From positions 186,001 through 250,000 of the forward strand of contig JAGNKX010000005.1 in the NCBI GenBank assembly GCA_017999915.1: DNA of 64,000 nt. The letters are read 5' to 3'. Positions 53,015-61,292 of the stretch are shown here, in pieces. The notes under the pieces were generated by a model. It saw nothing but the letters and a program-made list of their open reading frames with translations, did not search any database and had not been told where the DNA came from. The DNA is from Spirochaetota bacterium (GTDB taxonomy: Bacteria > Spirochaetota > UBA4802 > UBA5550). Made by a program: the position numbers and the translations under genes. Position 1 is the first letter of the stretch. Each line of letters starts with the position of its first letter.

Positions 53015-54004
53015 TTAAATCCACGCCTTGACCCTTCGGACCAGCGTCTTCTCCGCCCTGACGCAGGCGAGATATCCTTCATTGATTATCTTTTTCGCGT
53101 CGGCAAAATCGAGGGTCTGGACATCGATGACATCCGGCTCGATCAGGACCGTGGGCGAATTATACCTTAGGAGGAGGGCGGTGTTGACATACTCCATGAT
53201 GTCGACGGATCCGGCCATCACCTCGAAAATATTGGGCATGGTCTTGCTATCCTTCTTCCTGTCGGCGTGGAGCCATGTTTCCAGGGCCTTGAGCCATTTT
53301 ATGCCGGTGCCCGGGGAGCGCACGTCCAGGGGCCGCCCGTCGCCGACCGGCACGAGCCTTTCCGGTTTGGCCTTCGGCTCACTATCCGCTGCGGGCATCG
53401 CAACATAATGCCTGAGGCCCCGTTTTTTCAGCCGCGGGTGAAGGTTCACCGCGATGGTTATGCCCGCGCCCATGCCCCGCACCACGTTGATCGGCAGCGG
53501 GTTCGCCACGCCGCCATCCACCAGGATGGTATCGCCGTACCTGACCGGCACAAGTACGCCGGGAATGGATACGCTGGCGCGGAGCGCCTCCAGGAGGTTC
53601 CCGGTCCGGAAAATGACCGAGGTACCGCTGACGTAATCCGTGGCCAGCACCGCCAGGGGAGTTTTCAGGTCCTCGATCCTGGCGTCGCGGGGGATATACC
53701 GCTCCATGAACCTGACGAAGCCCTTCCCCTCTATGAGACCGGACCGCGGCATCACCGGGTCCATGAATCCCAGGAGCTGGCGCAATGTCATCTTTTCCAT
53801 GTCTTTTTTGAATTTGTCCAGGCTGCCGATGCCATGGAGGGCGCCGATCACCGCGCCGATGCTGGACCCCGCGATAACGTCAATGGCGATCCCCGTTGAC
53901 GCGAGGTACTCGATCACGGCAATGTGGGCAAGGCCCTTGGCGCCGCCGCTGCCCAGGGCAAGGCCCACCGTGCGGTTCCGGAAATATTTCAAGGGGTTGA
54001 TCAT
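53015..54004 (-). CDS. Patatin-like phospholipase family protein
   Basis: 329 residues. GLALGSGGAKGLAHI supplies the oxyanion loop, AGSSIGAVIGAL the nucleophile Ser in a GxSxG motif, and LVDGGVANPLP the catalytic Asp (DGG). These are bacterial patatins with lipid acyl-hydrolase activity; they act on membrane lipids in the cytoplasm or after secretion. No signal peptide. The C-terminal 130 residues hold a long charged insertion (SEPKAKPERLVPVGDG). Start at ATG 54004 is preferred to the frame start at 54103, whose leader has no conserved sequence. Confidence 0.85.
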   Translation of the reverse strand: MINPLKYFRNRTVGLALGSGGAKGLAHIAVIEYLASTGIAIDVIAGSSIGAVIGALHGIGSLDKFKKDMEKMTLRQLLGFMDPVMPRSGLIEGKGFVRFMERYIPRDARIEDLKTPLAVLATDYVSGTSVIFRTGNLLEALRASVSIPGVLVPVRYGDTILVDGGVANPLPINVVRGMGAGITIAVNLHPRLKKRGLRHYVAMPAADSEPKAKPERLVPVGDGRPLDVRSPGTGIKWLKALETWLHADRKKDSKTMPNIFEVMAGSVDIMEYVNTALLLRYNSPTVLIEPDVIDVQTLDFADAKKIINEGYLACVRAEKTLVRRVKAWI

Positions 54005-54154
54005 GGTTTTCCCGCGTCCTGCAATGAACTGAGCATGGCCCGGTCTCGGCTGGCAGTCAATACTATTTTTGCGGGAAGTTATGAATGAAACGCGATTCGG
54101 CAAAGCGCGCGGCGGGTTGGGCTTCCTGTCCCCGCCCGCCGGAAATCAGCCAGG

Positions 54155-55048
54155 TTATTTAAAATAGGTGTCTGTATCCTTAAGCATCTGTGCCGCATTG
54201 ACGTGGTACCATGCAGCCCAGGGATACTCAAGCGCGTCGGCCTTGCGCGGGTCTATGGCGATAGCATGATGAAGGTCACCGGAAAACGCCTTGCGGTCTT
54301 TGAGCTTCGTCTGATAGTAGCGCGCCCGGCTCGCGTAGAACACGGACATGTGGGGGCCAAGGTCGAAGGCCTTTTTAAAGTATTCTTCCGCCTTTTTCAT
54401 ATCACCGCCCAGGATGCCCGGGCTGACGGTATACATGCAGGCCCAGGCAAAATAGACCCTGCCGCTACCCCACTGCGGATAGATTTTCAGCATATGCTCG
54501 AGGGTTGTTTTCGCCCTTCCGATCCAGTAAAAATTGGCCAGCTTCGCGCAGGGGCCAAGGCAGTCGGTCCACCAGTTGCCGACCGCCATGTACCAGAAGT
54601 AGAGCGCCCGCATGTTATCTTTTTTTATCACGCGGCACGCGTCCCATACCGGCTCACCCTTGTCAACGAGGGCCTTGAAGTCGGGATCCCCGTACAGGGC
54701 CCTCTCGTTATACTGGATCGCCTTCCGATAATTCTCCTTTTTTTCATCCAAGTTGTCGCAGTACGCATATCCCAGCAGGAACTGGTAGCAACCGAGGTCA
54801 TGAAGCGCCTCCCGGTTCTCCGGATCGGCCTTTAGCACCTCCTCCAGCGCCCTGATCAATTGGCGAAGCTTTTCCCCGGAATCAGCCTCCCCTTCAAGCT
54901 TCCCCGCTTTTTCCATCAGGATTTTTACATCACCCTTGACCGCCGCCGCCTTTGCCAGCTTCCAGCCGGGCTCCCATGATATGCATCCTGACAGAAAAGG
55001 AAGAAGGATACCGATGAAAATCGCGATGAAAAACCTGTAATATTTCAT
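54155..55048 (-). CDS. TatT-like TPR lipoprotein (TRAP-associated type)
   Basis: 297 residues. Signal peptide with lipobox LPFLSGC (Cys 21), then helical TPR-like repeats: LRQLIRALEEVLKADPENREALHDLGCYQFLLGYAYC, YRKAIQYNERALYGDPD and AEEYFKKAFDLGP (the first quoted only in part here by key motif). The order of blocks resembles TatT, the lipoprotein of Treponema that partners with a TRAP solute receptor. No TRAP permease or receptor gene is nearby, so it may serve another partner. A textbook AAGGAGG four bases before ATG 55048 fixes the start; the longer frame to 55231 is not used. Confidence 0.75.
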   Translation of the reverse strand: MKYYRFFIAIFIGILLPFLSGCISWEPGWKLAKAAAVKGDVKILMEKAGKLEGEADSGEKLRQLIRALEEVLKADPENREALHDLGCYQFLLGYAYCDNLDEKKENYRKAIQYNERALYGDPDFKALVDKGEPVWDACRVIKKDNMRALYFWYMAVGNWWTDCLGPCAKLANFYWIGRAKTTLEHMLKIYPQWGSGRVYFAWACMYTVSPGILGGDMKKAEEYFKKAFDLGPHMSVFYASRARYYQTKLKDRKAFSGDLHHAIAIDPRKADALEYPWAAWYHVNAAQMLKDTDTYFK

Positions 55049-55330
55049 TTCGCCTCCTTGAATTATTATATTCCCGATATCCGGCATACCCGGAATCATC
55101 TTCCCGACGATAGAAACGATTGTCATCCAGACAGGTACAGGATACCTCGGTTCAAGTAGGATAATGGAATAAGCGGGGGGAGGAACGTTCCCGCCGCGGG
55201 AAAAGGAACATCCTGGGAAGTAACGGTTCAAAGGGATTAATTAACTATAAGGTAGAAGATTATCCCGGAAAAGTCAATTATTTATAAAACATCCCGCCAT
55301 GAGCGAAACGAGGTCCTCGGAAATTGACTA

Positions 55331-55696
55331 TTATTTCGACGTCAGAATCCGCACGTTCCTGACGATATCGGCCTCAACCGGCGGTTTTGACATGATGATA
55401 TAGTTGTCGATATTCTTGAAACGTTCCTCATGAACAATCTGCCTGTTTCCGGTAATAAAAAGTATCGGCACCTTGAATTCGCCGTTGATGCGCTCCGCGG
55501 CATAGACGCCGTCCTTCTCGCCCCTCAGGAGCACATCCATGATGATGAGATCAGGCCTGTCCCTCAGGGCGGCGCTGATCGCATCCTCCGCGCTGGACAC
55601 GATGGCGGTTATGGAATATCCGGCATGTTCCATTATCATTTTCAGCTCGAGGCCGATGATGGCCTCATCCTCGACGATGATCATGGCGTCTTTCAT
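55331..55696 (-). CDS. Response regulator receiver protein
   Basis: 121 residues, receiver only: EDE at 9-11, phosphoacceptor Asp 54 (IIMDVLL), Thr 82 (FITGN) and Lys 104 (MSKPP). Overlaps the upstream kinase gene by four bases, so it is the kinase's partner. No DNA-binding domain; the output is unknown. Confidence 0.92.
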   Translation of the reverse strand: MKDAMIIVEDEAIIGLELKMIMEHAGYSITAIVSSAEDAISAALRDRPDLIIMDVLLRGEKDGVYAAERINGEFKVPILFITGNRQIVHEERFKNIDNYIIMSKPPVEADIVRNVRILTSK

Positions 55697-57672
55697 GATG
55701 ATCCATCCGTAAACGCTATGGTGAATTTCGCGCCCCGCCCGCTTTCGATCGCCAGTGTCCCTCCGATCTGCTCGCTGAGAATCTTTACCAGCTTCAGCCC
55801 GAGGGATTCCACTGCTTCGATATCAAAACCCGGGGGAAGTCCCCGGCCGTTGTCGCTGACGATCAGCTCATGGGAGCCCCCCTCCCCGGCCCTCAGGAAT
55901 ATGCCGATCGTTCCCGGGGCCATGCCGGGGAAAGCGTGCTTCAGCGCGTTCGAGACCAGCTCGTTCAATATAAGGCCGCAGGGAATGGCCATATTGATGT
56001 CGAGCAGCACATTGTCAATGCCATACTCGAGCGACACGTTGTTACCGACGGCATAGGCACGCATGAGCTCTCCCGCCATCTCCTCGATGTATTCCTTGAA
56101 ATTTACCCGGGTATAATCCTTGGTCTGGTACAGCTTCTCGTGGACCAGGGCCATTGAAAAGATGCGGTTCCTGCTTTCCCTGAATGCCTCGACAACCTCG
56201 CCTTTTCCTTCCAGCTGGTCCGATTGCAGGCCAAGGAGGCTCGTGATGACATTGAGATTGTTTTTCACGCGGTGGTGGATCTCTTTCAGGAGCACGTCCT
56301 TTTCCTTCAGATCGGTCCGGGCCTGCTCCTCCGCCCTTTTCCTCTCCGTGATGTCCCTGATAACGGCGATGGAGCCGCCGTAGACCCCTCCGATATTGTT
56401 CGGCGACACCTTGGCTGAATACCAGCGCGCCTCCCCGGCGCGATCAGCCGAGAAATCAAACTCGGCCTGGCCGCCCCGCCTGTTGGCGTCGAAGGCCGCG
56501 CCGAATTTTTCCGCCATGTCGCCGATCATGACATCGGAAAATATCTTGCCGACAGAATCGCAGCTGAATACACCGTCGCCAACGGAGCCGGGCGCATGGC
56601 AGAGCACGAACCTTCCCTCGCCGCTGAACACAAAGACCTGGTCGACCATGGCGGACAGGGTCGTCCGGAACTTTTCCTCGCTTTCACGAAGGGCGTTTAC
56701 GGCGTTGTTGATCTGGGCTGACTTTTCGCGGAAGCTGTCATACAGGAGAGATATTTCCTCATAGGCGATGAATTGTTTCGGCAGATCCAGGCCCACCCTG
56801 TCTATATTCCATGCTCCAAGGTACGCGCTCAGCCTGCCGAGGGGCTGTATCATCTTCACCGACTGCCAGATTACCTTTGAGACGATCACCATGAAGATGA
56901 CCGCCACGAACACAACTATGGATGCCTGCACCGAACGCACAATATCATATACGTTTTCAAGCGGGGTGAATATGGCGATATAATTGTCCAGTTTGGCGCT
57001 GTGCTTCTTCGTATACAGATATTTCTTTCCTGACAATTCCAATTCCTTTTCCGCACGGTCGGGAAGAACGTTCACCTGGTGGGACATGTCGGTGCTTAAC
57101 AGTATATACCCGTCATTGGTGGCCAGCATAATAATGCTGTTCGCGTACCCGGCCATGCGGGATAGATACTCACGGAACTTCTCCATGCCGATCCGCCCGA
57201 CGAGGAACCCGTCTCCCCTTTGTGCCGCAATATATACGCTAAGGCCGTCATTTTCAGGGGACCGGTACATAGGGGAATGACGCGGCTTTCCGGGACCCAG
57301 GCCCATCAGGAAAGGACCGACCTTGCTCTTGCCGAGGTCATAGCCGGCAAATATGTGGCTGTCTTCCTCCTTGGTTATTATCATGGCGATATGCAGTTTA
57401 TTGTCGCAATAATAGATATCGGAAAAAACCGGGCGGAGCATGCTTGCCCTTTCCCTGTTCGGCATCTCCATGAAATTCGCAAAGGCCATGGTGTTATCAT
57501 TTAAGAATTTTTCCACCATGATCTCGATGGTTTCTATTGATGTCACATGCCGCGCGATATACCGCTCCTTGATTCCCTTCTGCAGGGTATACAGGAGGAG
57601 TAGGGAAAAGAAGAGGGCAACGGCCAGAGTGAGGGCCTCGAGCAGGATGTAGGTGAACCGGATCGAACGCAT
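55693..57672 (-). CDS. Sensor histidine kinase (Cache-PAS-HisKA_2)
   Basis: 659 residues: membrane segment 1 (LLEALTLAVALFFSLLLLY), an extracytoplasmic domain of about 240 residues resembling a Cache sensor, membrane segment 2 (VVFVAVIFMVIVSKVIW), a PAS domain (FRTTLSAMVDQVFVFSGEG... to IAVIRDITERKRAEEQ), then HisKA_2 (LLKEIHHRVKNNLNVITSLLGLQ) with the phosphorylated His, and an HATPase ending SLGLKLVKILSEQIGG. This kinase class often controls signalling rather than gene-specific targets. Start chosen at 57672; the longer frame to 57837 overlaps the upstream gene. Middle gene of a binding protein-kinase-regulator operon, four bases after the first stop. Confidence 0.88.
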   Translation of the reverse strand: MRSIRFTYILLEALTLAVALFFSLLLLYTLQKGIKERYIARHVTSIETIEIMVEKFLNDNTMAFANFMEMPNRERASMLRPVFSDIYYCDNKLHIAMIITKEEDSHIFAGYDLGKSKVGPFLMGLGPGKPRHSPMYRSPENDGLSVYIAAQRGDGFLVGRIGMEKFREYLSRMAGYANSIIMLATNDGYILLSTDMSHQVNVLPDRAEKELELSGKKYLYTKKHSAKLDNYIAIFTPLENVYDIVRSVQASIVVFVAVIFMVIVSKVIWQSVKMIQPLGRLSAYLGAWNIDRVGLDLPKQFIAYEEISLLYDSFREKSAQINNAVNALRESEEKFRTTLSAMVDQVFVFSGEGRFVLCHAPGSVGDGVFSCDSVGKIFSDVMIGDMAEKFGAAFDANRRGGQAEFDFSADRAGEARWYSAKVSPNNIGGVYGGSIAVIRDITERKRAEEQARTDLKEKDVLLKEIHHRVKNNLNVITSLLGLQSDQLEGKGEVVEAFRESRNRIFSMALVHEKLYQTKDYTRVNFKEYIEEMAGELMRAYAVGNNVSLEYGIDNVLLDINMAIPCGLILNELVSNALKHAFPGMAPGTIGIFLRAGEGGSHELIVSDNGRGLPPGFDIEAVESLGLKLVKILSEQIGGTLAIESGRGAKFTIAFTDGSS

Positions 57673-57676
57673 CCCG

Positions 57677-58762
57677 CTAAAATTCCTTCGTAATATCGGT
57701 GATAAAATAGAGCGGCGCGTTGACATCGCCTTCCTTATCGAATACAATGGTGTTGAACCTGGTTTTGAATTTCTTCCTGTTGATGATATAGCGCCTGATC
57801 GAATCCGGGTCCCTGTGACCGGCCGAAACCGCGTCATGCAATATCTCCAGCGCGGTATACACGTTCAGGCTGATATACGTGGGAGAATAGCCGAACCTCT
57901 CTTTGAACCTTTTGAAATATTCGTCGATGGGCCCTCCCGGTTTTCTCGGTGGATAATGGGAGGGCATTACCGAATTGTTAACGGCATCGCCCAGGGTATC
58001 GAGGAGCGTCGGGGTCTTCATCCACGGCGTAAAGATGATGGGCGCCTTCGGGTTGACGCTCCGTATCGCCTGGGCGATGCTTCCGGACGCCACGTTGTAA
58101 CCGCCGATCAGGAGATAAGCTATGCCAAACCCCCTATTCCTGATAAGCCTGTTGATGTCATCGATATTGAACTTGCCGATGGATATCTCGATGATGCCGC
58201 TGATCTGTTTTTTCAGATGCCGCTTGAAGTGGTCCAGCGCCGGGCCGGTATAGGCGTTATTGTCTGTATCACGGATAATGATGATGCCGTCGCCGGGGAG
58301 CCCGTTGATATATTCGGCGATGCTTTTCTGCTCGCTCCCGACGTCCTGTATGTTCCTGATTATATAATCATCCTTGTCTTTCAGGAGGGGAGTCGCCGCG
58401 CCGGTTACGAAGGTCAGGACATGGTCTCGTTGTATTAATTTTTCAAGGGCCAGGGCGCAATTGGACGTATGGCTCGTAACAAGAATCCGGATCCCCCTCT
58501 TTTCCAATTCTCCGTACGCCTCTACCGCCCTGGCGGGATTCCACCCGTCATCGAGGGGAATGATCTCCATATTATTGACGTTATTGTCATCGAGGAAGAG
58601 CTTGGACGCGTTTATCTCGCTGGATCCGACGATGGAGCCGGCCTCAAGCTTGGTCATAACGGCCACTTTAACCCTGGAGGGTCCGCATCCGCAGATCGGC
58701 AGCAGTGAAGCAATGGAGAATGTGAACCAGCACAGGACCGGGAGAGCCCGCCGATATTTCAT
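57677..58762 (-). CDS. Periplasmic binding protein-like lipoprotein (type I fold) linked to a sensor kinase
   Basis: 361 residues. Signal peptide with lipobox SLLPICGC (a Cys pair near residue 23-25), then the two-lobed type I periplasmic binding fold: VKVAVMTKLEAGSIVG start, EINASKLFLDDNN, VLTFVTGAATPLLKD, GPALDHFKRHLKK, and YISLNVYTALEILHDAV. This is the ABC-type branched-chain amino acid receptor family, but no transporter genes are near; the gene leads a kinase-regulator operon, so it probably feeds the sensor. GGAGG five bases before ATG 58762. Confidence 0.85.
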   Translation of the reverse strand: MKYRRALPVLCWFTFSIASLLPICGCGPSRVKVAVMTKLEAGSIVGSSEINASKLFLDDNNVNNMEIIPLDDGWNPARAVEAYGELEKRGIRILVTSHTSNCALALEKLIQRDHVLTFVTGAATPLLKDKDDYIIRNIQDVGSEQKSIAEYINGLPGDGIIIIRDTDNNAYTGPALDHFKRHLKKQISGIIEISIGKFNIDDINRLIRNRGFGIAYLLIGGYNVASGSIAQAIRSVNPKAPIIFTPWMKTPTLLDTLGDAVNNSVMPSHYPPRKPGGPIDEYFKRFKERFGYSPTYISLNVYTALEILHDAVSAGHRDPDSIRRYIINRKKFKTRFNTIVFDKEGDVNAPLYFITDITKEF

Positions 58763-58864
58763 ATCCGCCTCCGGCATCCACAAGTTATCACGAATCGCTG
58801 CCAATTAAGTTAAGCATTTCGCATGGGGTTGTCAAGTGATAATGGGTAAACAGCGGACCATGCC

Positions 58865-59476
58865 CTACCTGCAATTTCTCCGTATCCGGTCCTTTGCCGG
58901 GCCATAGCCCTTTCGCAGGGCAATTCTGAAATCAACGCAGGCCCCTTTCCTGTCTCCCTTGAGGTTCTTGACAAGGCCCCGGTTGCAGTATCCCATCCCG
59001 TTATCCGGGTCCATCTCGATGGCTTTCTGAAAATCGCCCAGGGCGCCGGCGTAATCCTTCTTCTTCGCCCTGCACACGCCCCTGTTGTTGTAGGCTTTAT
59101 AATAATCCGGCTTCAATGCAATGGCCTTCGTGAAGTCGGCGATGGCGCCCGCGACGTCCCTCAGGGCCTCCCGTGAGACGCCCCTGTTGTAGTAGGAGAC
59201 ATGATACCCGGGCTTGAGTTGTATCGACCTGTTAAAATCAGCCACCGCCCCGCGGTGGTCCTTCAGCTCCTGCTTTGCCAGGCCCCTGTTGTTGTACGCC
59301 ACGTAATCATCCGGCCTGATCTCGAGGGCCCTGGTAAAAGAGTCAATGGCGCCTTTGAAATCGCCGGCTCTATACCTGTTTACCCCTTCATTCAGGGAAT
59401 CGGCGGCTCCGATCGGTGCCGGTGAAAGGACCGCCCACAGAAGTCCCATGGCGATAATGAGGCCGATTTTTTTCAT
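58865..59476 (-). CDS. Secreted tetratricopeptide-repeat protein
   Basis: 203 residues with a signal peptide (GLIIAMGLLWAVLSPAPIGA) and five TPR units of 34 residues, each with the pattern AIDSFTRALEIRPDDYVAYNNRG or close variant (shown here in shorter form: AIADFTKAIALKPDYYKAYN). It should act as a protein-binding scaffold in the periplasm. The last unit ends with a cysteine/arginine-rich tail. No partner is suggested by position; the next gene downstream is not linked functionally as far as seen. Confidence 0.82.
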   Translation of the reverse strand: MKKIGLIIAMGLLWAVLSPAPIGAADSLNEGVNRYRAGDFKGAIDSFTRALEIRPDDYVAYNNRGLAKQELKDHRGAVADFNRSIQLKPGYHVSYYNRGVSREALRDVAGAIADFTKAIALKPDYYKAYNNRGVCRAKKKDYAGALGDFQKAIEMDPDNGMGYCNRGLVKNLKGDRKGACVDFRIALRKGYGPAKDRIRRNCR

Positions 59477-59543
59477 GGAGCGTTACCGCGAATCAGAGCG
59501 ATCGTGCCGGAAGGGCCGTCAGTACCGCCGGCCCCCGCAATCG

Positions 59544-59927
59544 TTATTTCTTTTTAAAGAATATCTTCGTGTTGGCGGCGCTGGTTATGACCAGCTCCCT
59601 GTCGGTGAGCGCCAGGATACGCATCTTCACCGCGTTCTCGCTTCTCACGATCAGATCGCCCTGGACCTGGTAGGTGCCGCTCACTTCAGGCTTCTGCTTG
59701 TCCCCCAGCTTCGATTTTTCGCGATAGGTCCCGTCGGCGTTGAAGGTCATCAGCCATTCCGAGAAGACTTTCATGGCGAAGGGCTTCTTGCCGGTCAGAT
59801 TGGTTTCGGTCTTTTCATAGGACCAGGTGCCGACCAGCTTTTTCGCGTCAAAGGCCCATGCCGGCGCCGACACGACCGCGAACATGAGGATAAAAGCCAT
59901 CATGGTTAATAAGCGAAACCTTTGCAT
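59544..59927 (-). CDS. Small secreted protein, lipocalin-like pattern
   Basis: 127 residues. Signal peptide (MMAFILMFAVVSAPAWA) and mature part rich in beta-strands: KLVGTWSYEKTETN, EWLMTFNADGTYREKS, VSGTYQVQGDLIVRS. The GTW...GTY pattern is seen in small lipocalin-like proteins and similar domains that bind or report on small molecules; identity is not secure. AAGGAG precedes the start by about ten bases. Confidence 0.68.
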   Translation of the reverse strand: MQRFRLLTMMAFILMFAVVSAPAWAFDAKKLVGTWSYEKTETNLTGKKPFAMKVFSEWLMTFNADGTYREKSKLGDKQKPEVSGTYQVQGDLIVRSENAVKMRILALTDRELVITSAANTKIFFKKK

Positions 59928-60015
59928 TTTCCTGCTCTCCTTCTGATATTTTCATACCGCCCCCCAGTGCCGTCATCGATGGTACGGGCCGCGGCTGGGA
60001 CCTGCTATTATTAAT

Positions 60016-60759
60016 TTATTGCCGCACGATCTTCGGACATTTCACCTTCAGGAACCTGTCAAGCTCGTCATTGTTCTTGAATTTGAAAATGACCTCATCC
60101 GAGTCCCTGGGATCACGGATCGAAATGTCGCTGTTTTTTATCGCGCACCTATTCCCGTAGCCGTCAAGAATGACCGAGGGGCTCCAGAGCAGCGTGCTGT
60201 TGGTTTCACCGGTGCGCCATCCATAATCGATGATAAGGGATCCTTTCAGGGGCCGTATCTCAACGCCCCCCTTGTTTTTCACCATGCCGTCAAAATGCCC
60301 CAGCGGCATCAAGGTCACGGTATAGCCCTCAATCCCGGTAAGCTCCCCTGTTTCAGGAGAAAAATACGCGGTATGACCGCTCGGCAGAAGGGCCTCGACC
60401 GTGGATTCGTCCCTGCTGCTGAAGGAAGGGTCCCGGTTTTCCTTGATCGGAAGCAGGTGGTAGGTCCGCGATCCGGTGGCCTTCGACATCCTGTCATAAT
60501 CATCTGTCCCGATAAAAACCATCACCAGTCCGCTTGCGTAAAAGGAATAGGACCTGTTCCTGTTTGCCAGGGACTTTCTTTTCTGATACGCCTGGTCTGT
60601 CGATAAAAACAGTCCCTGCCACTTTGACTTCTGGATCTTCACCTCAAGGTTGTTGAAGGTGGCAAAGGTATTCTCCTGGGCCTCGCTCTTCCGGTCAGGC
60701 AGGATAAGGCAGCAGAGTGTTATCAGGAAAGCGGCCGATGCAGCCAGTATTTTTTTCAT
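60016..60759 (-). CDS. Secreted protein of unknown function
   Basis: 247 residues with an N-terminal signal peptide (ILAASAAFLITLCCLILP). Charged, mostly beta-rich mature part with NLEVKIQKSKWQGLFLS, GLVMVFIGTDDYD, TLLWSPSVILDGYG and a lysine-rich C-terminus. No domain recognised. GGAGGAG upstream of ATG 60759. Possibly transcribed alone; repeats CCGATAACTATCGG lie about 85 bases upstream of its start. Confidence 0.68.
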   Translation of the reverse strand: MKKILAASAAFLITLCCLILPDRKSEAQENTFATFNNLEVKIQKSKWQGLFLSTDQAYQKRKSLANRNRSYSFYASGLVMVFIGTDDYDRMSKATGSRTYHLLPIKENRDPSFSSRDESTVEALLPSGHTAYFSPETGELTGIEGYTVTLMPLGHFDGMVKNKGGVEIRPLKGSLIIDYGWRTGETNSTLLWSPSVILDGYGNRCAIKNSDISIRDPRDSDEVIFKFKNNDELDRFLKVKCPKIVRQ

Positions 60760-60843
60760 GGGAACTCCTCCATGTTTGCTGATGCAAAGATTGGCCTTTA
60801 TTTTCAGCAATTGTCAAGATAAAAAACTGCTACGCTGCAGGCG

Positions 60844-60899
60844 CCGATAACTATCGGCCATTCACCGATAACTATCGGCCTCCCACCGATAACTATCGG
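60844..60899. repeat. Three CCGATAACTATCGG repeats spaced exactly 21 bases apart
   Basis: Perfect copies at 60844-60857, 60865-60878 and 60886-60899 with linkers CCATTCA and CCTCCCA. Same core and step as in the 15-unit array at 46300, but different linkers and the opposite centre (AC). They lie between the secreted-protein gene (60759) and the NHL lipoprotein stop (61293), upstream of the former and downstream of the latter. Confidence 0.9.
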
Positions 60900-60958
60900 T
60901 TGTTTGATACCCGGAACCCCGGGATGGGGATAGCCCGTGACACGGGCCGGACTATTTT

Positions 60959-60999
60959 AAAAGGGAGGGGGGTGTCAACACGGACACCCCCTCCCTTTT
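60959..60999 (-). terminator. Stem-loop between NHL lipoprotein and repeats
   Basis: A stem of the type AAAGGGAGGGGGTGTC / GACACCCCCTCCCTTT (with one bulge) at 60959-60976 and 60983-60999, ending in T-rich/A-rich flanks. It lies about 290 bases beyond the stop of the NHL gene and probably ends its transcript. Confidence 0.6.
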
Positions 61000-61292
61000 G
61001 ATCCCACCCCCCGTGCCGCCTCAAGCGCCGGCGGAGGCTTTGGCGCTTAACTCGCCCTCATTCACTCCGCTCCGCTCCGTTCGGTGAGGGCTCAGACAAC
61101 AAGCGCCTATCAGTGTCCGCCCTGCGGGCGGACGTTTGAGGGCCTCAATGCATCATGGTCTTTTTTACCCTGGCGCCTGGATCATCGGCTGATGAATTCG
61201 AAAACAGTAGGAAACGGGGCGAGGGATTTGGATTGAAGCTCAAATCAGCCGGAGGGTGGTACCTGGCGGCAGAAAAGGCCGCCGCCACCGAC
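61000..61292. other. Intergenic region with hairpins, no recognised gene
   Basis: GTCCGCCC-TGC-GGGCGGAC (61115-61133) is an exact hairpin, and CCCTCA (61055-61060) pairs with TGAGGG (61085-61090). An open frame at 61155-61346 overlaps the NHL gene end and shows no recognisable sequence. Confidence 0.45.

Noticed and set aside
54155-55048. Twin-arginine translocase (Tat) component
   Set aside because: TatT shares only the name; the protein is a TPR lipoprotein with no Tat translocase features.
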